From contig CAMLRJ010000146.1 of assembly GCA_946482345.1 (NCBI GenBank), forward strand, positions 1 through 7,751: a DNA stretch of 7,751 nt, written 5' to 3'. Source of the stretch: an uncultured Cellvibrio sp. Lineage in GTDB: Bacteria > Pseudomonadota > Gammaproteobacteria > Pseudomonadales > Cellvibrionaceae. Numbering within the stretch: position 1 is the first letter of the stretch; each line of letters opens with the position of its first letter. Positions 5,797-7,751 of this stretch are shown here, piece by piece. The notes beneath the pieces are model-generated. The model ran no database searches. It was not told where the DNA came from and worked only from the letters and a program-made list of their open reading frames with translations. Both the position numbers and the translations under genes were made by a program.

Positions 5797-6717
5797 ATGT
5801 TTGAATACCAACTGCAAAGAGCCTGGTCGCTTTATCATCGCGGTCAATACACAGAGGCGATTGATCAACTCAAAAATCTTTTGGGGCAAGATCCCAATCA
5901 TGCTGAATCGCATGGATTATTGGCAGCCTGTTTATTGGGTGACAAACGTTTGTATGCTGCTGAATATGAATTGCATATCGCGTTGCAGCAAGATCCCATG
6001 CAATATTTTTTATTTTTAATTCAAGCAAAGATTCTGTTATACAAACGTCAATTCAATAAAGCATTGCAAGCGTGTGATCATGCACTTTCACTTGCCCCCG
6101 CTTATGTCGATGCCTTACTGGAAAAAGCAGGGATTTATTTGTTACAGGATCAATTTGATAAAGCACAAGCCAGCATAGAAGAAGCTTCCCGCATTGCACC
6201 TGATCATTCAGGTATCAGCAGTGCGTTTGCATATCTGTATTTGGCAAAAGGAGATTATCGTCAGGCTGAAATGTTTGCACGGGAAGCTTTGCAACAAAAT
6301 GCACAAAGTGAATCTGCCAATTTATTAATGGGTAAAATACAATTGGCCCATGGTAATTTGTCGGATGCAGAGTATCACGCAAAATTCGTTATCCTGAATT
6401 CCCCTAATTCAGAGGAAGCACTGGCCCTATTAGCCAACATCAAAGCACGCAAAAACTGGTTTATTGGTCTGTGGTGGCGAGCTAACAACAAACTGGTCAA
6501 CATGTCACAACTTCGGCAAGTCAGTTATTTAATCTGCGCTTATTTGTTTTTTAATTTACTGTCCCAAATTGTTGAAGACTTAGGCTACCCACTCACATCA
6601 AGCCTGATCAGCTACGCCTGGCTAGCACTTGTCATCTATTCCTGGGTTGCTATTCCTATCTATATCAAAATGTTGAAAAAAGAATTACAGCGTTTTCAAT
6701 TCAATCGTGATTTTTAA
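5797..6717 (+). CDS. TPR protein with two C-terminal membrane helices
   Basis: 306 residues. Six tetratricopeptide repeats fill residues 1-204 in strict 34-residue register. The repeat-ending proline sits at 33, 67, 101, 135 and 203, with Ala169 in its place in repeat five. Typical pairs such as GQYTEAIDQLKNLL and GDYRQAEMFAREAL are seen. Next come a Trp-rich basic stretch (KNWFIGLWWR, 219-228) and two membrane helices at about 243-260 and 270-292. The segments before the first helix and after the second (KMLKKELQRFQFNR) are positive, and the loop between them has only acidic charge. The TPR domain and C terminus should therefore be cytoplasmic. TPRs of this kind are protein-docking platforms. 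The AAA+ ATPase or its client is the likely partner (inference). The gene starts 2 nt after the preceding stop with only a weak ribosome site, so translation is probably coupled. Confidence 0.93.
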   Translation: MFEYQLQRAWSLYHRGQYTEAIDQLKNLLGQDPNHAESHGLLAACLLGDKRLYAAEYELHIALQQDPMQYFLFLIQAKILLYKRQFNKALQACDHALSLAPAYVDALLEKAGIYLLQDQFDKAQASIEEASRIAPDHSGISSAFAYLYLAKGDYRQAEMFAREALQQNAQSESANLLMGKIQLAHGNLSDAEYHAKFVILNSPNSEEALALLANIKARKNWFIGLWWRANNKLVNMSQLRQVSYLICAYLFFNLLSQIVEDLGYPLTSSLISYAWLALVIYSWVAIPIYIKMLKKELQRFQFNRDF

Positions 6718-6721
6718 CTCT

Positions 6722-7751
6722 ATGAAAAAAATTATTTTCGCTATAGCAATCAGTATCTCTTCATTGGTATGGGCGGATGCGCCTTTTTCAGCAAAAGAAA
6801 ATTTATTTGACTACACACAACCCATTACTCTTGGCTTGTCCAAACCACAGGGCATTCGGCATTCAACTGTTTTTAAAGCCATTGAGGGCAAAGCCCAATA
6901 CAACCATGGTGCGGTTTTGTTTCCGTTTAAGGGAAAATTATTTATCCAGTGGCAAAGTTCCATACAGGATGAAGATGCAGAAGAAACACAGGTTCTTTTT
7001 AGTAGCAGTAAAAACGGGAAAAAATGGCAACCCGCAAAAACACTGGTCGCCGCCAGAAAAGATTTTATTGTAACCAATGGTGGTTGGTGGAGTGATGGTA
7101 AAACACTGATTGCTTACATTAATGTCTGGCCTAAAAACATGACGCCCAAAGGCGGTTATGTTGAGTATATTTCCAGCCGTGATGGTATTGATTGGTCATC
7201 ACCAAAACGATTGTTAAATACTGATGGTAGTTTTGTGAATGGCATTATTGAGCAAGATCTTAAATCTTTGCCCAACGGCAGAATAATTACCGCGATTCAT
7301 CAGCAACCAGGACTTATTGCCAAGCCTTATTACACAGATGATCCATTGGCAATTGCGGGTTGGACTCAAGGTGAAATGAAAAATTTACCGCATCAACCCG
7401 GAATTAGTCGTGAACTGGAACCCAGCTGGTTTTTAAATAAAAACAATCACATTGTCATGGTATTTCGTGATCAGGCATCCAGTTTTAAAATTTTGGCAGC
7501 AACCAGTACCGATAAAGGTAAAACCTGGTCAGAACCCCGGCTCACCAATATGCCGGATTCCCGTGCAAAACAAAGTGCCGGAAATTTTCCCGATGGCAAA
7601 GCATTTCTGATTAATAACCCCAGCGGATCAAAACAACGATCACCTTTAACACTGACACTCAGTAAAGATGGTTATTTATTTGATCAAGCCTGGCTGCTAA
7701 AGGATGAAAGTGAATTACCCGCAATGAAATACACAGGGCTATATAAGCGTG
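6722..7751 (+). CDS. Exported sialidase-like beta-propeller protein, 3' end cut off
   Basis: The frame is open from the ATG at 6722 to the window edge (343 complete codons, no stop), so the C terminus is missing. A signal peptide is clear (MKKIIFAIAISISSLVWA, cleavage after Ala18). The mature part is made of propeller blades with Asp-box (BNR) motifs. The best is STDKGKTW (262-269), with looser ones at 94-102 (SSSKNGKKW), 151-158 (SSRDGIDW) and about 314-324 (SKDGYLFDQAW). The overall pattern, including HGAVLFPFKGKLFIQW (62-77) and NFPDGKAFLINNP (288-300), fits the sialidase/BNR-2 superfamily. Some members cleave sialic acid or other sugars, while others are non-sialidase hydrolases or lectins. 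Arg46, Arg249 and Arg281 could serve in an acidic-sugar site, but I cannot confirm a catalytic set. It starts 4 nt after the TPR gene with no ribosome site. An in-frame GTG at 6707 is a less likely start. Confidence 0.82.
   Translation, partial: MKKIIFAIAISISSLVWADAPFSAKENLFDYTQPITLGLSKPQGIRHSTVFKAIEGKAQYNHGAVLFPFKGKLFIQWQSSIQDEDAEETQVLFSSSKNGKKWQPAKTLVAARKDFIVTNGGWWSDGKTLIAYINVWPKNMTPKGGYVEYISSRDGIDWSSPKRLLNTDGSFVNGIIEQDLKSLPNGRIITAIHQQPGLIAKPYYTDDPLAIAGWTQGEMKNLPHQPGISRELEPSWFLNKNNHIVMVFRDQASSFKILAATSTDKGKTWSEPRLTNMPDSRAKQSAGNFPDGKAFLINNPSGSKQRSPLTLTLSKDGYLFDQAWLLKDESELPAMKYTGLYKR

Noticed and set aside
6777..7077. Two competing open frames (one per strand) in the sialidase-like region
   Set aside because: The frame from 6722 has a signal peptide and Asp boxes and stays open to the edge. 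The others are short shadows with no domain.

Overview
The window looks like a piece of an AT-rich Gammaproteobacterium chromosome. The basis is the codon usage, the gammaproteobacterial style of the pterin dehydratase (PhhB), and the gene families present. I cannot name a genus. All recognised genes lie on the + strand and are tightly packed. There are no transposases, tRNA or rRNA genes, CRISPR arrays or convincing Rho-independent terminators.

Layout. Positions 1-255 are non-coding. They hold an AT-rich inverted repeat at the edge, a strikingly GC-rich and structured block (about 41-99), and then an AT-rich promoter-like stretch with two abutting 14-bp palindromes. Next come three closely spaced genes: a membrane-anchored HEAT-repeat protein (256-1191), pterin-4a-carbinolamine dehydratase phhB (1206-1565), and a DUF6929-like beta-propeller-type protein that starts with TTG (1599-2516). 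A secreted FAD-linked oxidase (2584-3990) follows, with short gaps on both sides, and may be its own unit.

The right half is a four-gene, probably translationally coupled operon. It encodes an AAA+ ATPase with an alpha-helical N-terminal domain (4068-5381), a four-helix inner-membrane protein (5378-5794), a six-TPR protein with two C-terminal membrane helices (5797-6717), and an exported sialidase-like (Asp-box/BNR) beta-propeller protein (6722 to beyond the window end). Junctions are a 4-nt overlap, a 2-nt gap and a 4-nt gap.

How they may work together. In the right-hand operon, positive-inside charge patterns put the TPR domain and both ends of the small membrane protein in the cytoplasm, next to the soluble AAA+ ring, while the last product carries a signal peptide. 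The simplest inference is a membrane-associated AAA+/TPR machine linked to an exported glycan-acting or glycan-binding protein. This is the best candidate for an undescribed system in the window. The individual families are recognisable, but I know of no characterised function for the combination. The left-hand genes have no obvious shared pathway.
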